A stretch of 20,052 bases of DNA from positions 1-20,052 of the IMG/VR virus record IMGVR_UViG_3300047559_000236, one strand, 5' to 3'. Below the pieces are notes generated by a model. The model was not told the origin of the DNA. It did not search any database and saw nothing but the letters and a program-made list of their open reading frames with translations. A program made the translations under genes and the position numbers. Origin of the DNA: a virus. Below are positions 8,506 to 15,664 of the stretch, in pieces (the stretch's first letter is position 1; each line of letters begins with the position of its first letter).

Positions 8506-8542
8506 AACGGTAACAGAATAAGATTCATTTAGGAGATTCTAA

Positions 8543-9658
8543 ATGTCAGTAGATAGTAAAATCAAACAGTTGCTAGAGCGCCTGGAAGGCAAGAAGGTTG
8601 TTGCCGAAGCCGAGGAAATGGGTGCTGGCTCTGTTAGCAAAGACACAACCATCAAGGCAGCAAATGCTGGCGACACCACTGCTCCAATGCAGGGTAGCAG
8701 CGAGCATGCAAGCCACGAAGACCGCGACGGCGAAGCTGATGAAAATCAGGGCGCCAAGGCAAGCGCTTCCATGGCCAAAGCAGTTGCCCCCGCAGCCACT
8801 GGCGCAGGCGATGCACCTAACTTCAAGACAGTTGCCAAAGAAGAAACTGAAACCGAAGAAGAAGTCGTAGCCGAAGAAACCGAAGAAGAAGTCGTAGCCG
8901 AAGAAACCGAAGAAGTTGCCGAGACAGTAGTCGAAGCCATCGATCTCAGCCCAATCTTTGGTGCCGAACTTAGCGAAGAATTCAAAGAGAAAGCAACCAG
9001 CATTTTTGAAGCTGCTGTTGTTGCCCGTGTAAACCACGAAGTTGAGAAAATCAACGCACAGCTAGACGAAAAGTTTGCTGAAGACGTTGCTGAGTTCCAA
9101 CAGCAAATCGTGGAGAAAGTAGATTCCTACCTCAACTATGTGGTAGAAAACTGGATGAAGGAAAACGAAGTTGCAATCGAGTCAGGTCTCCGCACCGAGA
9201 TTGCCGAGGACTTTATCCAAGGTCTCCAGGTACTATTCAAAGAACATTACATTGAAGTACCTGAAGAGAAATATGATGTACTAGGTGACCTAGAAGCCAA
9301 GGCAGATGAACTGAACACTAGACTGAACAGTGCAATCAGTGAAAATGTCGAGCTGAAACAACAGGTTGTTGAGATGAAACGCCTGGCTGTTATCGAAGAG
9401 ATGAGCAAAGATCTAGCTGACACCGAAGTTTCCAAACTTGGTAAACTTCTTGAAGGCGTGAAATTTGATGACGAAGCAACATACAAGCAGAAAGTCGAAG
9501 TTATCAAGGAGAACTACTTCCCCAAGAAAGCTGCTGCTCCTGCTGTTAGTGCACAGCCTCTGGTCGAGGATGTCGAGTCCGCTGCTCCAACCATGGCCGA
9601 GGATAGCACGGTTGCCAAGTATGCCCAGGCTCTCTCAAGATCCATCAAACGTAAGTAA
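8543..9658 (+). CDS. 22: Prohead scaffolding core protein, gp22-like
   Basis: A 371-residue, very acidic protein between the protease and the major capsid gene, the place of T4 gp22 (269 residues). Residues about 20-130 are low-complexity (A, E, T, V and G), including two copies of a nine-residue Glu/Val-rich unit. The rest is strongly helical and coiled-coil-like (for example EKATSIFEAAVVARVNHEVE, then LDEKFAEDVAEFQQQIVEKV), with a conserved-looking end MAEDSTVAKYAQALSRSIKR. The scaffold fills the prohead, guides capsid shape and is degraded by gp21 before packaging. The protein is about 100 residues longer than in T4, mostly through the N-terminal acidic expansion. It has its own late promoter and an AGGAG site. 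Confidence 0.92.
   Translation: MSVDSKIKQLLERLEGKKVVAEAEEMGAGSVSKDTTIKAANAGDTTAPMQGSSEHASHEDRDGEADENQGAKASASMAKAVAPAATGAGDAPNFKTVAKEETETEEEVVAEETEEEVVAEETEEVAETVVEAIDLSPIFGAELSEEFKEKATSIFEAAVVARVNHEVEKINAQLDEKFAEDVAEFQQQIVEKVDSYLNYVVENWMKENEVAIESGLRTEIAEDFIQGLQVLFKEHYIEVPEEKYDVLGDLEAKADELNTRLNSAISENVELKQQVVEMKRLAVIEEMSKDLADTEVSKLGKLLEGVKFDDEATYKQKVEVIKENYFPKKAAAPAVSAQPLVEDVESAAPTMAEDSTVAKYAQALSRSIKRK
8852..8915 (+). repeat. 27-bp tandem repeat inside the scaffold gene (2.4 copies)
   Basis: The 27-base unit beginning ACCGAAGAAGAAGTCGTAGC occurs exactly twice (8852-8878 and 8879-8905). A 10-base partial third copy follows at 8906-8915. The unit is in frame and encodes TEEEVVAEE. The perfect nucleotide identity suggests a recent slippage duplication in the acidic linker. 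Confidence 0.9.
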
Positions 9659-9660
9659 TT

Positions 9661-9668
9661 TATAAATA
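9661..9668 (+). promoter_or_regulatory. T4-type late promoter before gp23
   Basis: An exact TATAAATA starts 3 bases after the gp22 stop. TTAGGAG lies before the ATG of the major capsid gene. The expected start of transcription, about 6 bases after the motif, leaves a leader of about 24 bases. Confidence 0.88.
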
Positions 9669-9697
9669 ATCGAAAGAATCCCTTAGGAGACCCAATA

Positions 9698-10990
9698 ATG
9701 TTTCTTTCCGAACAACTTCAAACCAAGTGGGCGTCAGTTCTTGACCACCCTGATCTTCCAGAGATCAAGGAAAGTTATAAGCGTCAGGTAACTGCAGTTC
9801 TTCTTGAGAACCAAGAAAAAGCTCTGCGTGAAGAGCGTTCAGCACTTCTGCAAGAGACCCCAGCTAACGCAGTACAAGGCAACAGTGGTTCCACAGCCAT
9901 CGGTACCTATGATCCAATTATGATTGGTCTAGTTCGCCGTGCAATGCCAAACCTAATGGCTTATGACATCTGCGGCGTTCAGCCAATGACTGGTCCTACA
10001 GGCCTTATTTTCGCAATGCGCGCTTTCTATGGTTCCGATCGTGCTCCAGCAAGCGGTACAGAAGCTTTGTTTAACGAAGCCGATACCGATTTCAGCGGTG
10101 CAGGTACACACAGTGGTGCAATCAGCAACATCCTAGCAACTGGTAGCTATACCACAGGTACAGCAAATACCACAGCTAACATGGAAGCTGCTTCTGATTA
10201 CAACGAGATGTCATTTGGTATCGACAAGACAACTGTTACTGCTAAGAGCCGTGCTCTAAAGGCAGAGTACACAGTTGAACTTGCACAAGATCTGAAGGCA
10301 ATCCATGGTCTTGATGCCGAAGCTGAACTAAGCAACATCCTCAGCCAAGAGTTCATGTTTGAGATCAACCGCGAAGTTGTTCGCCTGATCTATAAGGTAG
10401 CCAAAGTTGGTAGCCCAGCTACTGCAGCTCCTGGTACTTTTGACCTTGACGTTGACTCAAATGGTCGTTGGAGCGTCGAGCGCTTCAAGGGTCTGCTGTT
10501 CAATATGGAACGCGATGCTAACCATATTGCACAAGATACACGTCGCGGTAAAGGTAACCTGATCGTTTGCTCAGCAGACGTTGCAAGTGCCCTGGCCATG
10601 GCTGGTGTTCTTGACTATGCTCCTGCTCTAAGCACAGGCCTCAACGTTGATGACACAGGCAATACATTTGCTGGTGTACTGAACGGTCGTTTCCGTGTTT
10701 ACATCGACCCATACACAGGCAACCTTGGTGCAGCTAACCAGTTCTACATGGTTGGTTACAAAGGCTCAAGCCCATATGACGCAGGTATCTTCTACTGCCC
10801 ATACGTTCCTCTTCAGATGGTTCGTGCTATCGATCCTAACAGCTTCCAGCCAAAGATCGGCTTCAAGACACGTTATGGTCTGATCGCTAACCCATATGTT
10901 ACACAGGCTAACGGTACAGTTGACGCATCGACATTCACTGCTGACCGTAACCACTACTACCGTAAGACCCGCGTTGTAAACCTAATGTAA
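9698..10990 (+). CDS. 23: Major capsid protein precursor, gp23-like
   Basis: A 430-residue precursor of the T4 gp23 family (T4 521), with an HK97-type fold expected. The first 53 residues form the charged helical delta region (FLSEQLQTKWASVLDHPDLP). A good gp21 cleavage site, L51-Q52-E53, precedes TPANAVQ. The core has family segments YDPIMIGLVRRAMPNLMAYD, CGVQPMTGPTGLIFAMR, ALKAEYTVELAQDLKAIHGL and DAEAELSNILSQEFMFEINR. The C-terminus shows KIGFKTRYGLIANPY. It forms the hexamers of the head. It has its own late promoter and is followed by a strong terminator, consistent with very high late expression. It is about 90 residues shorter than T4 gp23, a size common in environmental T4-like phages. 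Confidence 0.97.
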   Translation: MFLSEQLQTKWASVLDHPDLPEIKESYKRQVTAVLLENQEKALREERSALLQETPANAVQGNSGSTAIGTYDPIMIGLVRRAMPNLMAYDICGVQPMTGPTGLIFAMRAFYGSDRAPASGTEALFNEADTDFSGAGTHSGAISNILATGSYTTGTANTTANMEAASDYNEMSFGIDKTTVTAKSRALKAEYTVELAQDLKAIHGLDAEAELSNILSQEFMFEINREVVRLIYKVAKVGSPATAAPGTFDLDVDSNGRWSVERFKGLLFNMERDANHIAQDTRRGKGNLIVCSADVASALAMAGVLDYAPALSTGLNVDDTGNTFAGVLNGRFRVYIDPYTGNLGAANQFYMVGYKGSSPYDAGIFYCPYVPLQMVRAIDPNSFQPKIGFKTRYGLIANPYVTQANGTVDASTFTADRNHYYRKTRVVNLM

Positions 10991-11034
10991 TTTTGCATTA
11001 GATTTTAAACCGGCGTCAAGATCGGTAGAAATTT

Positions 11035-11058
11035 AGGGGGCCTTAGGGCCCCTTTTTT
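11035..11058 (+). terminator. Intrinsic terminator after gp23
   Basis: A six-base-pair GC-only stem (GGGGCC at 11037-11042 with GGCCCC at 11047-11052, loop TTAG) is extended by weaker pairs and followed by a run of six T (11053-11058). It lies 45 bases after the capsid stop and separates the morphogenesis block from the next transcription unit. Confidence 0.92.
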
Positions 11059-11064
11059 ATCGGG

Positions 11065-11072
11065 TATAAATA
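11065..11072 (+). promoter_or_regulatory. T4-type late promoter immediately before the tube-like gene
   Basis: An exact TATAAATA lies 6 bases after the terminator T run and is followed by CAAGT, as at the promoter before folE. T4 late transcripts start about six bases beyond this element, which falls on or next to the A of the ATG at 11078. No ribosome binding site is visible in between. Confidence 0.78.
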
Positions 11073-11077
11073 CAAGT

Positions 11078-11647
11078 ATGTACACAGCCAACGTATCAGC
11101 ACTCACTAGTAATTGGACTAATTCACGTCCAACTACGGTAAACTTCCTCAGACCAAACAGCTTCCAGTTTTTGGTCCAGGATCTGCCCAACGCTAGTTTT
11201 ACATGTCAGAGTGCCAATCTACCAGGTCTGAATTTAGGGTTCGCAATTCAATCGACACCTTTTACAGATTTGTCTAGAATAGGAGACAAAATGAATTTTG
11301 GTGACTTCACCATTAGATTCATTATCTCGGAGGACATGGGAAATTATCTAGAACTGTATCGCTGGCTCATAGCATTGGGATTTCCCTATGACTATGATCA
11401 GTATAGCGCATTTGTTGATTCGCGCAAAGATCGTTTTCCATATAACAGACTTGAAGCTGGCGCTCATAGCGATGGCACACTATTGATTATGAACAGTTCG
11501 AACAATCCTGGCATCATGATTAGATTTCATGACCTATTTCCTATAAGTCTTGAAGCTCTGGATTTTGATGTAACAGGCTCAACACTGGAATATTTCACTG
11601 CTATAGCATCATTTAGATATAAAAGATTTGATGTTGAAGTATTATAA
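11078..11647 (+). CDS. Second tail-tube-fold protein (gp19 paralogue; tube-cap or tail completion candidate)
   Basis: A 189-residue protein whose layout follows the gp19 fold. It has an N-terminal RPNSFQFLVQDLPNASFTCQ, the loop NLPGLNLGFAIQSTPFTDL, GDKMNFGDFTIRFIISEDMG, then an amphipathic helix YLELYRWLIALGFPYD. C-terminal strands RFHDLFPISLEALDFD, then EYFTAIASFRYKRFDV, close the fold. The order of elements matches the gp19 gene at 4818, but sequence identity looks low. In T4, gp54, gp48 and some completion proteins share this fold, so it may be a tube initiator or terminator rather than the main tube. The start is the only plausible one: no ATG, GTG or TTG follows for many codons. The message may be leaderless. 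Confidence 0.82.
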   Translation: MYTANVSALTSNWTNSRPTTVNFLRPNSFQFLVQDLPNASFTCQSANLPGLNLGFAIQSTPFTDLSRIGDKMNFGDFTIRFIISEDMGNYLELYRWLIALGFPYDYDQYSAFVDSRKDRFPYNRLEAGAHSDGTLLIMNSSNNPGIMIRFHDLFPISLEALDFDVTGSTLEYFTAIASFRYKRFDVEVL

Positions 11648-11681
11648 CTAACTTATAATTCGTTATTGAATTGGAGTAATT

Positions 11682-12650
11682 ATGTCAGAATCTGAAAAAC
11701 CAACAGCACCTACATCAGTGCCCCCTGTAAGTCTAAGTACTTTTCCTCCAGGGTTTGACCCCAGCAAAATGTTGCCTGGTACGCCTGGCAATCCAGCCAG
11801 CCAGGCTGGTATCGCTCCGCTTCCTCCTGGCGCACCAGGTCCCAATCAGCAAATGGTTAGTGTAAAGCTCGAAGATTTGCAAAAGGAACGAATCTTTGTA
11901 GCCACACCCTGCTATGGTGGCGCACTCACTGAACCATATTTCAGAAGCACCATCAAGCTTCTGACTTTCTGCAATCAGCATAAAATTCCCCTGGCCTTTG
12001 GTACCATTGCCAACGAAAGTCTGGTAACACGAGCACGTAATGTTCTGGTTGCTTACTTTCTGCAAAGCAACTTTACCAGACTCATGTTCATTGATGCAGA
12101 CATTGAATATCAGGTTGAAGATATTGTCAAACTTCTGTATCATGACCGTGACATTGCGGTCGGAGCCTATCCCAAGAAGGGCGTAAACTGGAGTCGTATT
12201 CGCGATGCCAGCCGCAAAGCTCCAGATGCCGAACAATGGACTGAGCGTGACATCGCCAGCTTTGGTAGTGACTATGCAGTCAATTTCAAGTTTGTAGATC
12301 AGGAAAAGCGTCAGATTGCTGTTGAGCGTGGATTGGTCAAAGTGCATGATGCAGGAACAGGGTTCATGATGATCAAGCGCAGTGTTATTGATAAAATGAT
12401 TTCTGCCTATCCCGAGCTTGCCTATAACAATGATCTGAACATTGGCGCAGATCTCAAAGGACTGTTTTATAGTTTCTTTGACACCATGATCGATCCCAGG
12501 GATCGTCGTTACCTGAGCGAAGACTATACCTTCTGCCGTCGCTGGCAGGCTCTGGGCGGTGACATTTTCCTTGATCCAACCATTAGCCTAAACCATTATG
12601 GTAGTTTCTGCTTCCAGGGCAATCCAGCCCAGATCATAAACTTTACCTAA
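11682..12650 (+). CDS. GT-A-like glycosyltransferase with proline-rich N-terminus
   Basis: A 322-residue protein. Residues 1-60 are rich in P, G, S and A (for example LSTFPPGFDPSKMLPGTPG) and probably disordered. The catalytic part starts near residue 68 with ERIFVATPCYGGALTEPYF. It continues with NESLVTRARNVLVAYFL and then FTRLMFIDADIEY, where D138-A-D140 is the DxD-type metal and nucleotide-sugar site. A C-terminal LNHYGSFCFQGNP contains a histidine that could complete the metal site. Proteins of this type are frequent in environmental T4-like phages; the acceptor is unknown and could be virion protein, DNA base or cell-surface glycan. GGAG lies before the ATG. It sits between structural and recombination genes. 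Confidence 0.8.
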   Translation: MSESEKPTAPTSVPPVSLSTFPPGFDPSKMLPGTPGNPASQAGIAPLPPGAPGPNQQMVSVKLEDLQKERIFVATPCYGGALTEPYFRSTIKLLTFCNQHKIPLAFGTIANESLVTRARNVLVAYFLQSNFTRLMFIDADIEYQVEDIVKLLYHDRDIAVGAYPKKGVNWSRIRDASRKAPDAEQWTERDIASFGSDYAVNFKFVDQEKRQIAVERGLVKVHDAGTGFMMIKRSVIDKMISAYPELAYNNDLNIGADLKGLFYSFFDTMIDPRDRRYLSEDYTFCRRWQALGGDIFLDPTISLNHYGSFCFQGNPAQIINFT

Positions 12651-12664
12651 TCGTAGGATATATT

Positions 12665-13102
12665 ATGAAATTATCGGAGCTCCAGGATGCCTGGGAAGCT
12701 GATAGTAAAATTGATTTTACTAACCTAGGGCAGGAGTCGGTTCGTACACCGCTCCTGCATGCCAAGTACGTGAATTGGATGGGCAGTGTCCGTCTAAATC
12801 TCAGAAAGGCTGAAAGCGAATACCTTTCACTACGTCGTAAAAAATATCGCTACTATCGTGGCGAAATGACCAGAGACGAACTCGAAGCCGAAGGCTGGGG
12901 TCAGTACCAGGGAAACAAACCTCTGAAAAACGAAATGGATGAATTCCTGACTACCGATCCTGACCTCATTGTTCAGCAGGACAAGATTGAATACTTCAAG
13001 ACTGTTCTAAATCAGCTCGAACAAATCTTGCGCAGCATCAATAGTCGAACCTGGGACGTGAAGAACAGTATTGAATGGTATAAAATGCAAAACGGAATGT
13101 AA
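12665..13102 (+). CDS. uvsY: UvsY-like recombination mediator
   Basis: A 145-residue protein resembling T4 UvsY (137 residues). It starts with MKLSELQDAWEADSKIDFTN and continues with a basic, helical middle (LRKAESEYLSLRRKKYRYYR) and a C-terminal helix pattern LNQLEQILRSINSRTWDVKN. UvsY loads the UvsX recombinase onto single-stranded DNA coated with gp32 in recombination-dependent replication. The call is strengthened by the next gene, a UvsW helicase, which is the T4 neighbour. AGGATAT lies before the ATG, and the stop overlaps the uvsW start (TAATG), implying coupled translation. UvsX is not in the window. Confidence 0.88.
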   Translation: MKLSELQDAWEADSKIDFTNLGQESVRTPLLHAKYVNWMGSVRLNLRKAESEYLSLRRKKYRYYRGEMTRDELEAEGWGQYQGNKPLKNEMDEFLTTDPDLIVQQDKIEYFKTVLNQLEQILRSINSRTWDVKNSIEWYKMQNGM

Positions 13103-14610
13103 TGCCAACTGTTGTAAAAATCTCACACAGGGATGCAGCGTATGCAAAAGTAAACTGCGAAGATGTCGGAGTTCTGCAAGAGATCTCCGATCACTTCACG
13201 TTTGATGTTCCTGGAGCCAAGTTCCATCCGTTGTACAAGTCCAGAATGTGGGATGGTAAGGCCAGATTATTCAATATGATGGCGCGGGAGATATATGTCG
13301 GACTACTACCCTATGTTGAGAAATTTTGTGCTGACCGCGACTATGCTTATGACAGTTCCGATGTCGAATACACAACGGGTCCAACTCGAGCCCAGGTGGT
13401 TGAGTTTTGCCAGAGTCTCAAACTAGGCAGTCGCGGCCAGCCTCTGGAGATTCGTGATTATCAGGTCGATGCAGTATACCAGGCTCTGAAAATGGGTAGA
13501 AAATTATTGCTAAGCCCAACAGGATCGGGCAAGAGCCTGATCATATACTGTTTGGTTCGCTGGTGCCTGGAACAGAATTGCCGCCAACTAATCATAGTGC
13601 CAACAACAAGTCTGGTTGAGCAGTTATACAGCGACTTCCAGGATTATAGTTGTCTGAACGGTTGGAAAGCCAGCAACAATGTTCATAGAATCTATGGCGG
13701 TACAGAAAAATCCAATCAGTTTCCCGTAGTAATCAGCACCTGGCAAAGCCTGTATAAATTGCCTAAACAATTCTTTGCACCGTTTCATGCAGTCTATGGT
13801 GATGAGGCTCATTTATTCAAGGCCAAGAGTCTGAGTAATATCATGAACAAGTGTGTGAATGCCTATTACCGTTTTGGCACTACAGGTACACTGGATGGGC
13901 TCAAGACTCATAAACTGGTTCTGGAGGGCATGTTTGATCCAGTGTACAAGGTCACTACTACCAAAACTCTGATGACCAATCAGCAGTTAGCCGAGCTCAA
14001 AATCTTCAATATCGTCTTGGAGTATCCAGATACCGTTAGACAGGCCTGCAAGAAATACAATAACAACAAGGGACTGACCTATCAGCAAGAAATGGATTTC
14101 TTGGTGAACTATGCCAAACGAAATATCTTCATTCGAAACCTGGCTCTAGATCAAAAGGGCAATACCCTGGTCCTGTTTCAGTTCGTTGAAAAACACGGCA
14201 AGCAATTGTTTGATATGATACAGGAACGATCAGGTGATCGTTCGGTATTTTTCGTCTATGGCGGAACCGATACTGAACAGCGTGAGCAAATTCGTCAATT
14301 GACAGAACAAGAAGATGGTGCTATTATTGTAGCAAGTTATGGGACATTCAGTACAGGCATCAATATCAAAAACCTGCACAACATTATTTTCGCCAGTCCG
14401 AGCAAGAGCAGAGTTCGAAATCTGCAAAGTATTGGTCGTGGTCTACGAACCAGCGAAACCAAGCAAAGTGCCAGGCTCTATGATATTGCCGATGACCTAA
14501 GCTGGAAGTCACATAAGAACTACACGCTACTGCACATGATCGAGCGTGTGAAAATATATAATGAAGAGCAGTTCAACTATCAACTTGTAAAGGTAAAATT
14601 AGATGAGTAA
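13102..14610 (+). CDS. uvsW: UvsW-like SF2 DNA/RNA helicase
   Basis: A 502-residue helicase matching T4 UvsW (503). The first 110 residues form the small N-terminal domain (FHPLYKSRMWDGKARLFN). The motor shows a Q-type motif RDYQ at 118-121, Walker A SPTGSGKS at 138-145, motif Ia VPTTSLVEQL at 167-176, DEAH at 234-237 and TGT at 261-263. In domain 2 come VASYGTFSTGINIKNL and the arginine-finger motif SIGRGLRTSETK. UvsW unwinds R-loops and branched DNA and drives the switch from origin-dependent to recombination-dependent replication. It overlaps UvsY by 1 base and the next gene by 8. A perfect 9-bp inverted repeat lies inside it at 14224-14243. Confidence 0.95.
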   Translation: MPTVVKISHRDAAYAKVNCEDVGVLQEISDHFTFDVPGAKFHPLYKSRMWDGKARLFNMMAREIYVGLLPYVEKFCADRDYAYDSSDVEYTTGPTRAQVVEFCQSLKLGSRGQPLEIRDYQVDAVYQALKMGRKLLLSPTGSGKSLIIYCLVRWCLEQNCRQLIIVPTTSLVEQLYSDFQDYSCLNGWKASNNVHRIYGGTEKSNQFPVVISTWQSLYKLPKQFFAPFHAVYGDEAHLFKAKSLSNIMNKCVNAYYRFGTTGTLDGLKTHKLVLEGMFDPVYKVTTTKTLMTNQQLAELKIFNIVLEYPDTVRQACKKYNNNKGLTYQQEMDFLVNYAKRNIFIRNLALDQKGNTLVLFQFVEKHGKQLFDMIQERSGDRSVFFVYGGTDTEQREQIRQLTEQEDGAIIVASYGTFSTGINIKNLHNIIFASPSKSRVRNLQSIGRGLRTSETKQSARLYDIADDLSWKSHKNYTLLHMIERVKIYNEEQFNYQLVKVKLDE

Positions 14611-15085
14611 TCTCAACTGCAAGTATATCAAACTTAGCAATGGAGAAAATATTATTTGTCTGACCGACGATAACATGGAAAATTTGGAAACGAATAGACG
14701 TGTCCTAATTACCGACCCCATGATGGTTAGTTTAGTTCGTGTACCTCGCCTTGGTGTTGGCGTAGTTGATAGTTATGTATTACATCCCTGGATGCCTCTG
14801 AGCGAGGATAAAATCATGGAGATCAATACAAGCTGTATCATCAGTGCAGTAGAAGCCAAAGCAAGCTTCAGAGAACAGTATGAAAACTTTATTGATCAGA
14901 TGAACAATGAAAAACTCATACCTGCTGAAGAAAGAGAAACAGCTCGGGATCTAAGTAACGCACAAGAGCTCATGAAGGCACTTGTCGGTGACATGGATGT
15001 AGATCTTGATGAAATTTTAGAGGAACAGGAAGATGACGACGACAGCTGGCTCAGAGCAACAGGTACAGGCCGCACCCTCCACTAA
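14603..15085 (+). CDS. LSm-like small phage protein of unknown function
   Basis: A 160-residue protein. The first 85 residues look like a small beta-barrel of the Sm/LSm type: KYIKLSNGENIICLTDDN, RRVLITDPMMVSLVRV, YVLHPWMPLSEDKIMEINTS, then IISAVEAK. Proteins with this layout (short barrel, a WMPLS-like turn, then a helical tail) are common hypotheticals in environmental T4-like phages. The C-terminal half is helical and ends in a strongly acidic run (residues 133-150). RNA binding is suggested by the fold only and is not demonstrated. The gene overlaps uvsW by 8 bases and shares 53 bases with the gp55 gene in another frame, so the three are likely read from one message. Confidence 0.65.
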   Translation: MSNLNCKYIKLSNGENIICLTDDNMENLETNRRVLITDPMMVSLVRVPRLGVGVVDSYVLHPWMPLSEDKIMEINTSCIISAVEAKASFREQYENFIDQMNNEKLIPAEERETARDLSNAQELMKALVGDMDVDLDEILEEQEDDDDSWLRATGTGRTLH

Positions 15086-15629
15086 GAAAGCAGGTGCACA
15101 TTACGTAGACAATAAAAAATTCTACGAAGAACTAAAAAAGTATCGTGAAAGTGTTGATCAGGCCATACTAGAGGGACGTGAAAAACCGCAGATAAGCAAC
15201 TATCTGGGCGATTGTTTTATCAAGATTGCAACACATCTGAGCTACAAGGCCAATTTTATAAATTATACATTCAAAGACGATATGATATCGGATGGCATTG
15301 AAAATTGTCTGTCTGCTGCCGATAAATTTGACCCCAGTAAATCAACCAATCCTTTTGCCTATTATACCCAGATCGTTTACTTTGCCTTTATCCGAAGGAT
15401 TCAAAAGGAAAAGAAACAGCAGGCAACCAAATACCGTTTGATCGAAAACCTGGATCTGGATGATATCCTAACCAGTGAAGATGCCGACCTAAACGATTTT
15501 AGCAACCAATTCCTAGACTACATGAAGAAGAAATTGGATCAGATTGACATAGACAAACGAACCATGAAAAAACCGAAAAGTAATGTTTTAGCCGAAGAGG
15601 ATGATTCCTCTATTGACACCGACAACTAA
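15033..15629 (+). CDS. 55: Late transcription sigma factor, gp55-like
   Basis: A 198-residue protein of the T4 gp55 family (T4 185 residues), a minimal sigma factor that directs host RNA polymerase to TATAAATA late promoters. The diagnostic part is a region-2-like segment at about 80-130: DDMISDGIENCLSAADKFDP, then NPFAYYTQIVYFAFIRRIQK and EKKQQATKYR. The C-terminus is charged, and in T4 it contacts the gp45 sliding clamp and the polymerase flap. The start chosen is ATG 15033, inside the upstream gene, with AGGAACAGGAAG before it; this gives a 24-residue low-complexity N-terminus before the conserved HYVDNKKFYEEL. A later start would remove conserved residues. It links directly to the late promoters found in this window. 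Confidence 0.92.
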   Translation: MTTTAGSEQQVQAAPSTKKAGAHYVDNKKFYEELKKYRESVDQAILEGREKPQISNYLGDCFIKIATHLSYKANFINYTFKDDMISDGIENCLSAADKFDPSKSTNPFAYYTQIVYFAFIRRIQKEKKQQATKYRLIENLDLDDILTSEDADLNDFSNQFLDYMKKKLDQIDIDKRTMKKPKSNVLAEEDDSSIDTDN

Positions 15630-15664
15630 ATACAATACAATTCAGGCTCTGAACAAGGAAAATC

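Noticed and set aside
8573-9054. Long reverse-strand frames opposite the scaffold gene
   Set aside because: They mirror the biased Glu/Ala codons of gp22, give low-complexity F/G/C- or S/T-rich products and lack ribosome binding sites.
11648-11665. Sigma-70-like -10 element (TATAAT) before the glycosyltransferase gene
   Set aside because: No -35 element is found at a suitable distance, and the A/T-rich gap makes chance matches likely.
12491-12505. 7-bp inverted repeat CGATCCC-A-GGGATCG in the glycosyltransferase gene
   Set aside because: It is short, lies inside coding sequence and has a one-base spacer. It is most likely a chance palindrome.
15625-15635. Late promoter before queE (ACTAAATACAA)
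   Set aside because: It resembles the TATAAATACAAG type, but two of the eight core bases differ. It may be a weak site and is not called.
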